This document shows, piece after piece, positions 34,381-42,384 of a stretch of DNA of 58,758 nt; position 1 is the first letter of the stretch, and every line of letters begins with the position of its first letter. A program made the translations under genes and the position numbers. The notes under the pieces are model-generated. The model did no database searches. It worked only from the letters and a program-made list of their open reading frames with translations, and was not told where the DNA came from. Source of the DNA: Actinomycetes bacterium (GTDB lineage Bacteria; Actinomycetota; Actinomycetes; Actinomycetales; Dermatophilaceae). The stretch spans positions 1-58,758 of the forward strand of contig JAEZWF010000049.1 in the NCBI GenBank assembly GCA_023420415.1, written 5' to 3'.

Positions 34381-35472
34381 GTGACCACCCGAGTTCGCAT
34401 CGTCGGCACCGGCCTCATCGGCACCAGCCTGGGCATCGCCCTGAGCCGCGCCGGGTATGCCGTGTCGCTGAGTGACCCGTCGCCGACGGCGGCGGCACTG
34501 GCTCGCGACCTCGGTGCGGGTTCCGTTGCGGCGCAAGGCGATCCGGACGCGCCCGACCCTGACGTCGTGGTCGTAGCAGCACCGCCCGACGTGGCAGGTG
34601 GCGTGGTCGCGGACGAGCTGGCCGCGTGGCCGCGGGCAGTCGTGACCGACGTCGCGTCCGTCAAGGTCGCGGTGCTGGAGGACGTCCGTTCGCGCGGCGC
34701 CGACCTGAGCCGGTATGCCGGGTCGCACCCGATGGCAGGCCGCGAGCGTTCCGGTGCGGTCGCCGCCCGTGGCGACCTGTTCGACGGCCGGGCCTGGGTC
34801 GTCGTGCCGCACGAGGACTCCTCGCCCGAGGCGGTGGCCGCCGTGCAGGAGCTCGCGCAAGCCGCCGGGGGCACCGTGTCGACGATGAGCCCGGTCGAGC
34901 ACGACGCCGCGGTCGCGGTCGTCTCACACGTGCCACAGCTTGCATCGTCCCTCGTCGCGAGCCGCTTGCGTGACCTCACCGATCCCGCAGTTTCGTTGTC
35001 AGGTCAGGGAATTCGCGACGTCACGCGGATCGCAGCCAGCGACCCGCAGCTGTGGACGCAGATCCTGGCCGGCAACGCGCCGGCGGTCCGCACCGTCCTG
35101 GCCGAGATGCGCGACGAGCTCGCGGAGGTGATCGGGGCGCTCGACGCACTCGCCGACGGTGACGGTGTCGGCGCCCGTGAGGTGCTGGCGCGCGTCGTGT
35201 CCCGCGGCAACGCCGGGCACGCACGGATCCCGGGCAAGCACGGTGCCGCGCCCACGGCATACACGGTCGTCACGGTGCTCGTCCCTGACGAGCCGGGCGA
35301 GCTCGCCCGCCTGCTCCACGACGTCGGCGACGCCGGCGTCAACCTCGAAGACCTCCACCTCGAGCACGGGCTCGGCCAGCCGTTCGGGCTCGCCGAGGTC
35401 TCCGTGCTGCCCTCGGTGGCGGAGCGGCTGGGCGAGGAGCTGGAGTCGCGCGGGTGGAGGCTGCACGGCTGA
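34381..35472 (+). CDS. tyrA: Prephenate dehydrogenase
   Basis: Converts prephenate to 4-hydroxyphenylpyruvate for tyrosine synthesis. The 363-residue protein has the NAD(P)-binding G9-x-G11-x-x-G14 loop, the active-site region AGSHPMAGRE with the catalytic histidine, VSHVPQ, and a C-terminal ACT domain (VVTVLVPDEPGELARLL) likely sensing tyrosine. Inserted between rluB and cmk; in M. tuberculosis these are adjacent. Confidence 0.93.
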   Translation: MTTRVRIVGTGLIGTSLGIALSRAGYAVSLSDPSPTAAALARDLGAGSVAAQGDPDAPDPDVVVVAAPPDVAGGVVADELAAWPRAVVTDVASVKVAVLEDVRSRGADLSRYAGSHPMAGRERSGAVAARGDLFDGRAWVVVPHEDSSPEAVAAVQELAQAAGGTVSTMSPVEHDAAVAVVSHVPQLASSLVASRLRDLTDPAVSLSGQGIRDVTRIAASDPQLWTQILAGNAPAVRTVLAEMRDELAEVIGALDALADGDGVGAREVLARVVSRGNAGHARIPGKHGAAPTAYTVVTVLVPDEPGELARLLHDVGDAGVNLEDLHLEHGLGQPFGLAEVSVLPSVAERLGEELESRGWRLHG

Positions 35473-35479
35473 GGCGCAC

Positions 35480-35485
35480 TAGGCT
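35480..35485 (+). promoter_or_regulatory. -10 element for leaderless cmk operon
   Basis: TAGGCT ends 8 bases before ATG 35494, the same hexamer and geometry as relA, pgsA and the gene at 41764. Confidence 0.5.
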
Positions 35486-35493
35486 GCTCCGCC

Positions 35494-36198
35494 ATGAGTG
35501 CAGACCACCTGGTGATCGCCGTCGACGGACCCTCCGGCTCGGGGAAGTCCAGTGTGTCGCGCGCTGCGGCCCGTGCCCTCGGGGTCGGCTACCTCGACAC
35601 GGGTGCGATGTACCGCGCCGTGACCTGGTGGTGTCTCGAGGAAGGTGTCGACCTCGAGGACCGCGACGCGGTGGCGCAGGCTGCGCGTGACATCCCGTTG
35701 GAGATGGGCACCGACCCGGCTACCCCCAGTGTCCGCGTGAGCGGGCGCGAGATCGAGGACGACATCCGCACCACCCGCGTCTCGGAGGTCGTCTCCAAGG
35801 TCGCCACGAACACCGCCGTGCGCCCGATCCTGCAACAGCTGCAGCGTGACCAGATCGACGAGGTCGCCGGACGCACGGGCGGTGTCGTGGCCGAGGGCCG
35901 TGACATCACGACGGTCGTGGCTCCTGACGCGGACGTGCGGGTCCTGCTGACCGCCAGTGTGGAGGCGCGGCTGCGGCGCAGGTCCAAGGAGCTGCACGGC
36001 GCAGACCACGACGACGCGGTGGAGGCGACCCGCGACCAGATCGTGCGGCGTGACGCAGACGACTCGACGGTGTCGGAGTTCACCGAGGCTGCGGAGGGCG
36101 TCACCCTGGTCGACACCTCCGATCTCGACTTCGAGCAGAGCGTCCAGGCGTTGCTCGACGTGGTGCGGCGAGTCGCGCCGGACAAGGTGCCCGCGTGA
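35494..36198 (+). CDS. cmk: Cytidylate kinase
   Basis: Phosphorylates CMP/dCMP with ATP. The 234-residue protein shows the P-loop GPSGSGKSS at 12-20, YLDTGAMYRAVT for nucleotide binding, and EGRDITTVV plus RRDADDSTVS in the lid region. Its stop overlaps the plsC start (GTGA). Confidence 0.95.
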   Translation: MSADHLVIAVDGPSGSGKSSVSRAAARALGVGYLDTGAMYRAVTWWCLEEGVDLEDRDAVAQAARDIPLEMGTDPATPSVRVSGREIEDDIRTTRVSEVVSKVATNTAVRPILQQLQRDQIDEVAGRTGGVVAEGRDITTVVAPDADVRVLLTASVEARLRRRSKELHGADHDDAVEATRDQIVRRDADDSTVSEFTEAAEGVTLVDTSDLDFEQSVQALLDVVRRVAPDKVPA

Positions 36199-36854
36199 GC
36201 GTGCCCGCGTGGCGGACCCGCATCAACATGGTCGTGGGCTGGCCGCTCTTCCACGCCCTCTACCGGGTCGCGGTGGTCGGACGCGACCGCGTACCCCTCG
36301 ACGGGCCGGTGGTGTTCGTCGCCAACCACGTCGGTGTGCTCGACGGCCCGATGCTGCCCGGGCTGGCACCGCGCCCGACCGCGGTGCTGGTCAAGCGGGA
36401 GATGTTCAAGGGGGTGCTGGGGTGGTTCCTGACCTTCATCGGCCACATCCCCGTGACCCGCGGCACCAGTGACCGCAAGGCGCTCATGGCGGCGGTCGAG
36501 GTGCTGCAGTCCGGGGGAGCGGTGGGCATCTTTCCCGAGGGTACGCGCGGTCGCGGCGACGTCGCCGCGGTGCAGCAGGGTGCCGCGTGGCTGGCGCAGC
36601 AGGGAGGCGCTCGGGTCGTGCCGGTCGCCTTCCTGGGCACCCGCGCAACCGGCGCGTCCAAGGGCTCGCTGCCGCGGCTGCGGACCCGGATGGTGGTCGA
36701 GTTCGGTGAACCGGTCGACCTCGGTGCCACACCCGGCGCCAGCGGTCGGGAGCGGCTCGCCACCGCCACCGAGCAGATCCGCGTCGCACTGGCAGACCAC
36801 GTGCGCGCATCCCAACAACGGCACCAGGTGTTCCTGCCCGACGACGTCGGCTGA
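36195..36854 (+). CDS. 1-acyl-sn-glycerol-3-phosphate acyltransferase (PlsC family)
   Basis: The 219-residue protein has the HX4D motif N-H45-V-G-V-L-D50, a Lys-Arg-Glu-Met-Phe block, and the FPEGTRGRGD substrate-binding motif. It should acylate lysophosphatidic acid at the inner membrane surface in phospholipid synthesis. Located between cmk and der; coupling by a four-base overlap with cmk. Confidence 0.9.
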   Translation: MSVPAWRTRINMVVGWPLFHALYRVAVVGRDRVPLDGPVVFVANHVGVLDGPMLPGLAPRPTAVLVKREMFKGVLGWFLTFIGHIPVTRGTSDRKALMAAVEVLQSGGAVGIFPEGTRGRGDVAAVQQGAAWLAQQGGARVVPVAFLGTRATGASKGSLPRLRTRMVVEFGEPVDLGATPGASGRERLATATEQIRVALADHVRASQQRHQVFLPDDVG

Positions 36855-36933
36855 GACAATGACCGCCGACCACGCGGCATACCTGCTCGACCTGGTCGGC
36901 ACCACCCACACACGAGACGCTTCGAGGACCACC

Positions 36934-38391
36934 GTGACCGAGCACCAGACCGACGACACCGCCGTCGAGCGCGCCCTGCGCGCCGGCCTGGAGGACTTCG
37001 ACCTCAGCGACGAGGACCGCAAGCTGCTCGAAGAGGAGGCCGAGGGCAAGGGCCCCGGGTTCGAGGACGGACCGCGCCCGGTGGTCGCCGTCATCGGGCG
37101 ACCGAACGTCGGCAAGTCGACCCTCGTCAACCGCATCCTCGGCCGTCGTGAAGCCGTCGTCGAGGACGTTCCCGGCGTGACCCGCGACCGCGTCGCCTAC
37201 GACGCGGAGTGGGCCGGGCGCGAGTTCACCCTCGTCGACACCGGCGGCTGGGAGGTAGACGCCACCGGCATCCACCTGCGTGTCGCCGAGCAGGCGGAGA
37301 TCGCCGTCGAGCTCGCCGATGTCGTGATGTTCGTCGTCGACGCCACCGTCGGTGCGACCGACGACGACGAGGCGGTCGTCAAGCTGCTGCGCAGGTCGGG
37401 CAAACCCGTTGTCCTGGTTGCCAACAAGGTCGACGACGAGCGCACCGAGGCCGATGCCGCGTCGCTGTGGAACCTCGGGCTCGGTCAGCCCTGGCCGGTC
37501 TCCGCTCTGCACGGGCGGGGCAGCGGTGACGCCCTCGACGCGCTGCTCGAGGTGCTGCCCGCCGTGTCGTCGGTCGGGGGTGCCTACCAGCGTGGCGGCC
37601 CGCGGCGGGTGGCCCTGGTCGGGCGTCCCAACGTCGGCAAGTCATCGCTGCTCAACAAGCTCGCCGGGTCCGAGCGCGTCGTCGTCGACAACGTCGCCGG
37701 CACGACCCGCGACCCCGTGGACGAGTACATCGAGCTGGCCGGCAAGACCTGGCGGTTTGTCGACACCGCCGGCATCCGGCGGCGGGTGCACCAGACGCGC
37801 GGCGCCGACTTCTACGCGTCGCTGCGGACGCAGACGGCGCTGGAGAAGGCCGAGGTCGCGGTCGTGCTCATCGACGCGGGCGAGTCGATCGCCGAGCAGG
37901 ACGTGCGCGTCGTGCAGCAGGTCATCGACGCCGGCCGTGCGCTCGTCATCGCCTACAACAAGTGGGACACCCTCGACGAGGAGCGCCGCTACTACCTGGA
38001 GCGCGAGATCGAGCGCGAGCTCGTGCAGGTGCCGTGGGCCCCGCGCGTCAACATCTCCGCCAAGACCGGTCGCGCAGTCGAGAAGCTCGTGCCCGGACTG
38101 GAGAAGGCGCTCGACTCGTGGGACCAGCGGATCCCGACGGGGCGGCTCAACGCGTTCCTCGGCGAGATCGTGGCCGCGCACCCGCACCCCGTGCGCGGTG
38201 GCAAGCAGCCGCGGATCCTCTTCGCGACGCAGGCGTCGACGCGGCCGCCGCGGTTCGTGGTGTTCGCGTCGGGGTTCATCGAGGCGGGCTACCGACGGTT
38301 CCTGGAGCGCAAGCTGCGCGAGGAGTTCGGCTTCGAGGGCACGCCCATCGAGGTGTCGGTGCGCGTCCGGGAGAAGCGCCGCCGCAAGTGA
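36934..38391 (+). CDS. der: Ribosome biogenesis GTPase Der
   Basis: Double-Era GTPase needed for 50S assembly, 485 residues from GTG 36934. The first G domain has GRPNVGKS at 55-62 and DTGGW; the second has GRPNVGKS at 230-237, DTAGI and NKWD; a C-terminal KH-like domain with RFVVFASG ends the protein. GTG 36934 is preferred because GAGGACC precedes it; ATG 36859 would add 25 residues but has no ribosome binding site, and that segment contains a dispersed-word copy with a CGCGTG extension (36868-36883). Confidence 0.92.
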   Translation: MTEHQTDDTAVERALRAGLEDFDLSDEDRKLLEEEAEGKGPGFEDGPRPVVAVIGRPNVGKSTLVNRILGRREAVVEDVPGVTRDRVAYDAEWAGREFTLVDTGGWEVDATGIHLRVAEQAEIAVELADVVMFVVDATVGATDDDEAVVKLLRRSGKPVVLVANKVDDERTEADAASLWNLGLGQPWPVSALHGRGSGDALDALLEVLPAVSSVGGAYQRGGPRRVALVGRPNVGKSSLLNKLAGSERVVVDNVAGTTRDPVDEYIELAGKTWRFVDTAGIRRRVHQTRGADFYASLRTQTALEKAEVAVVLIDAGESIAEQDVRVVQQVIDAGRALVIAYNKWDTLDEERRYYLEREIERELVQVPWAPRVNISAKTGRAVEKLVPGLEKALDSWDQRIPTGRLNAFLGEIVAAHPHPVRGGKQPRILFATQASTRPPRFVVFASGFIEAGYRRFLERKLREEFGFEGTPIEVSVRVREKRRRK

Positions 38392-38396
38392 GGTTC

Positions 38397-38437
38397 GCGC
38401 GCGGCATACCGATTTCAAGCGCGGGTATGCCGTGCGC
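38397..38437. terminator. Hairpin made by two inverted copies of the dispersed word
   Basis: Arms GCGCGCGGCATACC (38397-38410) and GGTATGCCGTGCGC (38424-38437) pair over 14 positions with one G-U, with a 13-base loop. It starts 6 bases after the der stop and overlaps the tRNA promoter, so it may end der transcription, shape the promoter, or both. Confidence 0.6.
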
Positions 38438-38443
38438 TAATGT
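38414..38443 (+). promoter_or_regulatory. Candidate tRNA-Pro promoter
   Basis: TTCAAG (38414-38419) and TAATGT (38438-38443), 18-base spacer. The spacer is largely the right arm of the hairpin above. Transcription would begin about 35 bases before the tRNA. Confidence 0.45.
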
Positions 38444-38485
38444 TTCGTTCGCTCCGCCGGGCCCTCGGGATGGTGGGGAAAGCCA

Positions 38486-38559
<74 letters not shown>

Positions 38560-38565
38560 CTCGAC

Positions 38566-38599
38566 GAAGGCCGGAAACCGCGAAGCGGTTCCGGCCTTC
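38566..38599 (+). terminator. Terminator of tRNA-Pro
   Basis: Arms GAAGGCCGGAAACCGC (38566-38581) and GCGGTTCCGGCCTTC (38585-38599) with one bulged A and a 3-base loop, 6 bases after the tRNA, followed by ATCGTTATT. Confidence 0.88.
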
Positions 38600-38661
38600 A
38601 TCGTTATTGGGCGACCCGATGCTGGGAGCCAGGCGGCGAAGAGACAGCGGGGTTTGGCAAT

Positions 38662-38701
38662 TGCGAACCTGGGTTTCCAATATCGACAACCCAGGTTCGC
38701 A
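38662..38701. repeat. Perfect 14-base inverted repeat, possible operator
   Basis: TGCGAACCTGGGTT and AACCCAGGTTCGCA with a 12-base A/T-rich centre. It lies in the 173-base spacer between the tRNA terminator and the peptidase E gene, about 70 bases before that start. No gene is visible in the spacer. Operator or secondary terminator are both possible. Confidence 0.6.
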
Positions 38702-38772
38702 TCGGGATGGCCCGATGAGTTTGGCCCGGTCGCCGGGTCAGTGTGGTGTCCCACAACCACGGAGGTTCCTGT

Positions 38773-39441
38773 ATGCGACTCCTGCTCACGTCCGGCGGCG
38801 TCACCAACGACAGCATCCGGGATGCTTTGGTCGACCTGCTTGGCAAGCCGGTCGAGGAGTCGAGCGCGCTGCTCGTTCCCACGGCGCAGTGGGGTCATCC
38901 CATGTGCGGGCCTACCTCGGTGCGCGGCTTTGTCACCGGCCGTCCGCCGTGGGGCGGCATGGCCACGCTGGGCTGGAAGTCCCTCGGCACACTGGAGCTC
39001 AGCGCCCTGCCGACCATCGGACGCGACCGGTGGGAGCCTTGGGTCAGGGAGACCGATGCGCTGCTCGTCGACGGCGGGGACGCCACCTACCTGACCCACT
39101 GGGTGCGCGAGTCTGGGCTGGTCGACGTGTTCCCATCCCTGCCCGACACCGTCTGGGTGGGCGTCAGCGCCGGCAGCATGGTGATGACGCCGCGGATCGG
39201 GGACGCGTTCGTGGAATGGCCGGACGCACCCGACGACCGCACCCTCGGTCTGGTGGAGTTCTCGATCTTCCCGCACCTCGACGTCTTTCCCACCAACACG
39301 ATGGAGGAAGCCGAGAAGTGGGCGGCCACCATCGACGGTCCCTGCTACGTCATGGACGACCAGACCGCCATCAAGGTCACCGACGCCGGTGCCGAGGTGG
39401 TCTCCGAAGGACGATGGCACCGCCTCGACGCTCGAGCCTGA
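38773..39441 (+). CDS. Peptidase E-like (S51) / class I glutamine amidotransferase-like protein
   Basis: Product of 222 residues. The nucleophile elbow GVSAGSMV contains the serine of S51 peptidases, and LLVDGGDATYL is the typical preceding strand-turn; IFPHLD supplies the likely catalytic histidine. E. coli-type members cleave Asp-X dipeptides. ATG 38773 is preceded by GGAGG at 38761-38765, a much better site than any upstream start. Lies in a small accessory patch after the tRNA. Confidence 0.82.
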   Translation: MRLLLTSGGVTNDSIRDALVDLLGKPVEESSALLVPTAQWGHPMCGPTSVRGFVTGRPPWGGMATLGWKSLGTLELSALPTIGRDRWEPWVRETDALLVDGGDATYLTHWVRESGLVDVFPSLPDTVWVGVSAGSMVMTPRIGDAFVEWPDAPDDRTLGLVEFSIFPHLDVFPTNTMEEAEKWAATIDGPCYVMDDQTAIKVTDAGAEVVSEGRWHRLDARA

Positions 39442-39468
39442 CAACAGGCCGAACGCGGACTCGCTGGC

Positions 39469-39474
39469 TACGGT
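39469..39474 (+). promoter_or_regulatory. -10 element for leaderless small membrane protein gene
   Basis: TACGGT ends 7 bases before ATG 39482. Confidence 0.35.
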
Positions 39475-39481
39475 GAACGGC

Positions 39482-39784
39482 ATGTGGAAGGGCAGCTGGC
39501 TGATCCCCGTCCTGACCGGCGCCGCGGTGCTGGTCACCGGGGTCGCCATCGCGGTGCAGGCCCACGCTCAGGGCGGATGGTTCGCCTACTCGTCCGACAA
39601 GCGGATGTCCGGTTCGATCGTGCGCTTCGTCACCGACCGTGAGCTCGCGGGCTGGGTCATCGCGGTGCTCGGACTGGTGTTGGTCGCCGCAGCGGTCGGC
39701 TACCACGCGGGCCTGCGCCGCGCAGCCGGGGCGGCAGGTGGCGAACCAGGCCTTGGCCGTGATGGTGAAGGGCGCGTCGGGTAG
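39482..39784 (+). CDS. Small two-TM membrane protein
   Basis: Product of 100 residues with hydrophobic helices near residues 5-25 and 56-76 and a short exterior loop with GGWFAYSSDK. I recognise no family. The last 20 residues (Ala/Gly-rich, then GLGRDGEGRVG) are antisense to a methyltransferase remnant, so the C-terminus may be read-through into foreign or decayed DNA. Confidence 0.6.
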   Translation: MWKGSWLIPVLTGAAVLVTGVAIAVQAHAQGGWFAYSSDKRMSGSIVRFVTDRELAGWVIAVLGLVLVAAAVGYHAGLRRAAGAAGGEPGLGRDGEGRVG

Positions 39785-40015
39785 CGCTCCACGGCAGGCA
39801 GCGTCGAGCCGGCGACGTCCGGGGTCGTCGCGCGAGTCGACACAGGCGCCACAGGGGCCGACGCCCACGGTGTACGGCTCCCACTCCTCGAAAGTCACGA
39901 ACCGCGAGGTCACCTTGAGGGCGCCCTCGTTCACGTCACCCAGCCCGGCGTCACGGAACACGGATCCGAGCTCGCCCTCCGAGGTGCCGACCTGACCGCG
40001 CCCACCGGTCACCAT
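39728..40015 (-). pseudogene. SAM-dependent methyltransferase, C-terminal remnant
   Basis: On the minus strand about 85 codons read like the end of a class I methyltransferase: EGELGSVFRDAGL, then VTFEEWEPYTVGVGPCGACV, and PFTITAKAWFATCRP, which closely follows the usual C-terminus of UbiE/Methyltransf_11-like proteins. The SAM-binding half is absent: upstream of it is the start of another gene. The natural stop after Arg-Pro is lost and the frame runs on antisense to the neighbouring membrane protein. Truncated at both ends, so a broken gene. The 308 bases between 39785 and 40092 hold this remnant and the promoter of the next gene. Confidence 0.6.
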
Positions 40016-40079
40016 CGGCCGAAACGAAGAAGCCCGTGAGTCGAAGAGTCCGCCTCAGCGTGCGCCCGGTCAAGCGGCA

Positions 40080-40085
40080 TACGCT
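40080..40085 (+). promoter_or_regulatory. -10 element overlapping the dispersed word
   Basis: TACGCT, starting inside CGGCATAC, ends 7 bases before ATG 40093. Confidence 0.4.
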
Positions 40086-40092
40086 GCGACGC

Positions 40093-40536
40093 ATGAGGTT
40101 CCGCGCGCAGCTCGAGGCCACCGGCGGCAACACGACCGGCTTTCGTGTGCCCGACGAGGTCGTGGCAGACCTTGCCGGTGGCAACCGTCCCAAGGTCACC
40201 GTCACGGTGAACGACCAGAGCTGGCGCTGCAGCATCGCCCGCATGGGCGGCGAGTTCTGGCTCGGCGTGAGCGCAGCCAACCGCGAGCTGACCGGAGCCA
40301 GCGCCGGCAACACCTACGACGTCGACGTCGAGCTCGACACCGCGCCCCGCACCGTCGACGTCCCGCCCGACCTCGCGGCGGCCCTTGCCAAGGACCAGCA
40401 GGCACGGGCTGCGTTCGACGCGCTCTCGTACAGCCACCAGCGCCAGCACGTCGAGGCGATCGCCGGCGCCAAGAAACAGGAGACCCGCCAGCGGCGCATC
40501 GACAAGACGCTCGCCATGCTCCGCGGCGAAGCCTGA
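40093..40536 (+). CDS. DUF1905/YdeI (OmpD-associated) family protein
   Basis: Product of 147 residues. The first half is a DUF1905 beta barrel (RFRAQLEATGGNTTGFRVP, then VTVNDQSWRCSIARMGGEFWLGVS by its key residues Trp, Arg and Gly-Gly), and the C-terminal 60 residues form the YdeI-like helical pair with SYSHQRQHVEAIAGAKKQETRQRRI. Function is not established for the family. ATG 40093 avoids an arginine-rich upstream stretch. Confidence 0.8.
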   Translation: MRFRAQLEATGGNTTGFRVPDEVVADLAGGNRPKVTVTVNDQSWRCSIARMGGEFWLGVSAANRELTGASAGNTYDVDVELDTAPRTVDVPPDLAAALAKDQQARAAFDALSYSHQRQHVEAIAGAKKQETRQRRIDKTLAMLRGEA

Positions 40537-40539
40537 AGG

Positions 40540-41700
40540 TCAGGCCCTGACCGCGGCGATCCCGGTGGCGATCCGGTCGACCGCCTCGCGCAGGATATCC
40601 GGCGACGTGCCGAAGTTGAGCCGTGCGTGCCCCGGCCCGCCGAACCCGAATGCCGGTCCCGAGTGCAGCGCGACCCGACCGTGCTCCAGCAGCGCCGCCG
40701 CCGGGTCGTCGCCCAGCTCGAGGATGCCCGTGAAGTCGAGCCACGCGAGGAACGTCGCCTCCGGCGGCCGGTACGCCACTCCCGGAAGCCGTTGCGCCAC
40801 AAGGGTTTCCAGTAGTCGGCGGTTCTCGTCCAGCCCGACCAGCAGGGCATCGAGCCACTCGCCACCCTCGAGGTATGCCGCCGACTGGGCGATGACGCCG
40901 AGGTGGCTCGCGCCATGGGTCACCTCCTCGGGCACCTGGCGCAGGTCCGCCATCGCCTCAGGTCCGGCGACCGCGATGGCGGCCTTGAGCCCGGCGAGGT
41001 TGAACGCCTTCGACGCCGACAGCACGCTCACCGCCCGAGAGCCCGCGTCGAGCGCGACCGCCGGAGTGAAGGTCGCCCCGGCCGGCACGAGCGGCGCGTG
41101 GATCTCGTCGACGACGACCCGCACGGCATACCGGTCCGCCAGCTCGAGCGCGGCCGCCAGCTCGGCGGCCGTGTGCACCGTCCCCGTCGGGTTCTGGGGA
41201 GAGCACAGCAGGTATGCCGCCCGCTCACCTTCCGCGGTCGCCGCACCGAACGCCCGCTCGAGGCCCGCGAGGTCGAGCCGCCCGTCAGGCCCGAGCGGTG
41301 CCTCGACCACGCGACGACCCATGCTGGTGACGAACTGGAAGTAGGGCGGGTAGACGGGGGAGTTGACCACGACCGGACCACCGGGATCGGTGAAGAGGCG
41401 CAGTACCTCGACCACCCCCAGCATCACGTCGGGCACGAGCGACATCGCGGCCGGCTGCGGCGACCAACCCCAGCGCTCCCCGGCGAACGACGCCAACGCC
41501 TCGAAGAAGTCCTGCGCCCACGGGTAACCCGTGTCGCCGGACTCCGTCGCGGCCAACACCGCCCGGCGCACGGCCGGCGCGGGGACGACGTCCATCTCGG
41601 CCACCCACAACGGCAGCACGTCCGGGTCGTAGAGGCGCCACTTGACGCTGCGCCGTTCCCGCAACCGTTCCAGACCAGGACCGAGCAGGGGGTTGTCCAT
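40540..41700 (-). CDS. MalY/PatB-type PLP-dependent aminotransferase/C-S lyase
   Basis: The 386-residue fold type I PLP enzyme shows LPLWVAEMDV near the N-terminus, NSPVYPPYF, SPQNPTG, VDEIHAPL and the Schiff-base lysine in SASKAFNLAG. The WVAEMD start and VDEIHxPL are typical of the MalY/PatB subgroup, mostly cystathionine beta-lyases, rather than general aminotransferases. Its stop is 3 bases from the convergent YdeI gene end. Confidence 0.87.
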   Translation of the reverse strand: MDNPLLGPGLERLRERRSVKWRLYDPDVLPLWVAEMDVVPAPAVRRAVLAATESGDTGYPWAQDFFEALASFAGERWGWSPQPAAMSLVPDVMLGVVEVLRLFTDPGGPVVVNSPVYPPYFQFVTSMGRRVVEAPLGPDGRLDLAGLERAFGAATAEGERAAYLLCSPQNPTGTVHTAAELAAALELADRYAVRVVVDEIHAPLVPAGATFTPAVALDAGSRAVSVLSASKAFNLAGLKAAIAVAGPEAMADLRQVPEEVTHGASHLGVIAQSAAYLEGGEWLDALLVGLDENRRLLETLVAQRLPGVAYRPPEATFLAWLDFTGILELGDDPAAALLEHGRVALHSGPAFGFGGPGHARLNFGTSPDILREAVDRIATGIAAVRA

Positions 41701-41707
41701 GGCAGCG

Positions 41708-41713
41708 ACCTTA
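41708..41713 (-). promoter_or_regulatory. -10 element for leaderless MalY-like gene
   Basis: TAAGGT on the minus strand ends 7 bases before ATG at 41700. Confidence 0.4.
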
Positions 41714-41751
41714 CGGGCGCGGCCTGCCGATCCGCGCCGGGGTCGGGCCGT

Positions 41752-41757
41752 TAGGCT
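41752..41757 (+). promoter_or_regulatory. -10 element for leaderless operon starting at 41764
   Basis: TAGGCT ends 6 bases before GTG 41764; likely drives the phosphatidyltransferase-DUF881-small basic protein-DUF881 set. Confidence 0.5.
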
Positions 41758-41763
41758 GCGGAC

Positions 41764-42381
41764 GTGGTGGAACGCGCGGACCGGGCTGTCAGCGACCGCG
41801 GACCGACGACGGACCGCATCTTCACCATCCCCAACGTCTTGTCGTTCCTGCGGCTCGTCGGCGTCCCGATCTTCCTGTGGGCCATCCTCACCGAGCACGA
41901 CGTCATCGCGTTGCTGACGCTGATGGCCTCGGGCATCAGCGACTACCTCGACGGCAAGATCGCGCGCCGCTTCGGGCTGGTGTCGCGCATCGGCGAGCTG
42001 CTCGACCCGCTCGCCGACCGCCTCTACATCGCCACGACGCTCTTCGGTCTCGCCTGGCGCGAGATCATCCCGTGGTGGCTCGTCGCGCTGCTGGTCGGTC
42101 GTGAGCTGCTGCTCGCGGTGGTCCTGGCCATCATCCGCCGCTACGGCCAGGTCGGGCTCCCGGTGCACTTCGTCGGCAAGGCCGCCACCTTCAACCTCCT
42201 CTACGCCTTCCCGCTGCTGCTGCTCGGCGACGGCACGAGTGCGTTCGCCCGGTGGGCCGAGCCGATCGGGTGGGCGTTCGCCTGGTGGGGCACGGTCCTG
42301 TACTGGGTCGCCGGCGTGATGTACATCGTCCAGGCCCGCCAGGTGGCGGTCGCGCACCGCTCCGTGCCGGCCGGGGGCTGA
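41764..42381 (+). CDS. CDP-alcohol phosphatidyltransferase (PgsA2-like)
   Basis: The 205-residue membrane protein has the signature D60-x2-D63-G64-x2-A67-R68-x8-G77-x3-D81-x3-D85 and about five transmembrane helices. It occupies the position of M. tuberculosis pgsA2 (Rv1822), next to DUF881, small basic protein and gcvH. Cardiolipin or phosphatidylglycerophosphate synthesis is plausible; the acceptor alcohol is not visible in the sequence. Confidence 0.88.
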   Translation: MVERADRAVSDRGPTTDRIFTIPNVLSFLRLVGVPIFLWAILTEHDVIALLTLMASGISDYLDGKIARRFGLVSRIGELLDPLADRLYIATTLFGLAWREIIPWWLVALLVGRELLLAVVLAIIRRYGQVGLPVHFVGKAATFNLLYAFPLLLLGDGTSAFARWAEPIGWAFAWWGTVLYWVAGVMYIVQARQVAVAHRSVPAGG

Positions 42382-42384
42382 GTC

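Noticed and set aside
39377..39727. Continuation of the methyltransferase frame on the minus strand
   Set aside because: After the Arg-Pro end the translation becomes His/Arg/Asp-rich shadow sequence antisense to the membrane protein and peptidase E genes.
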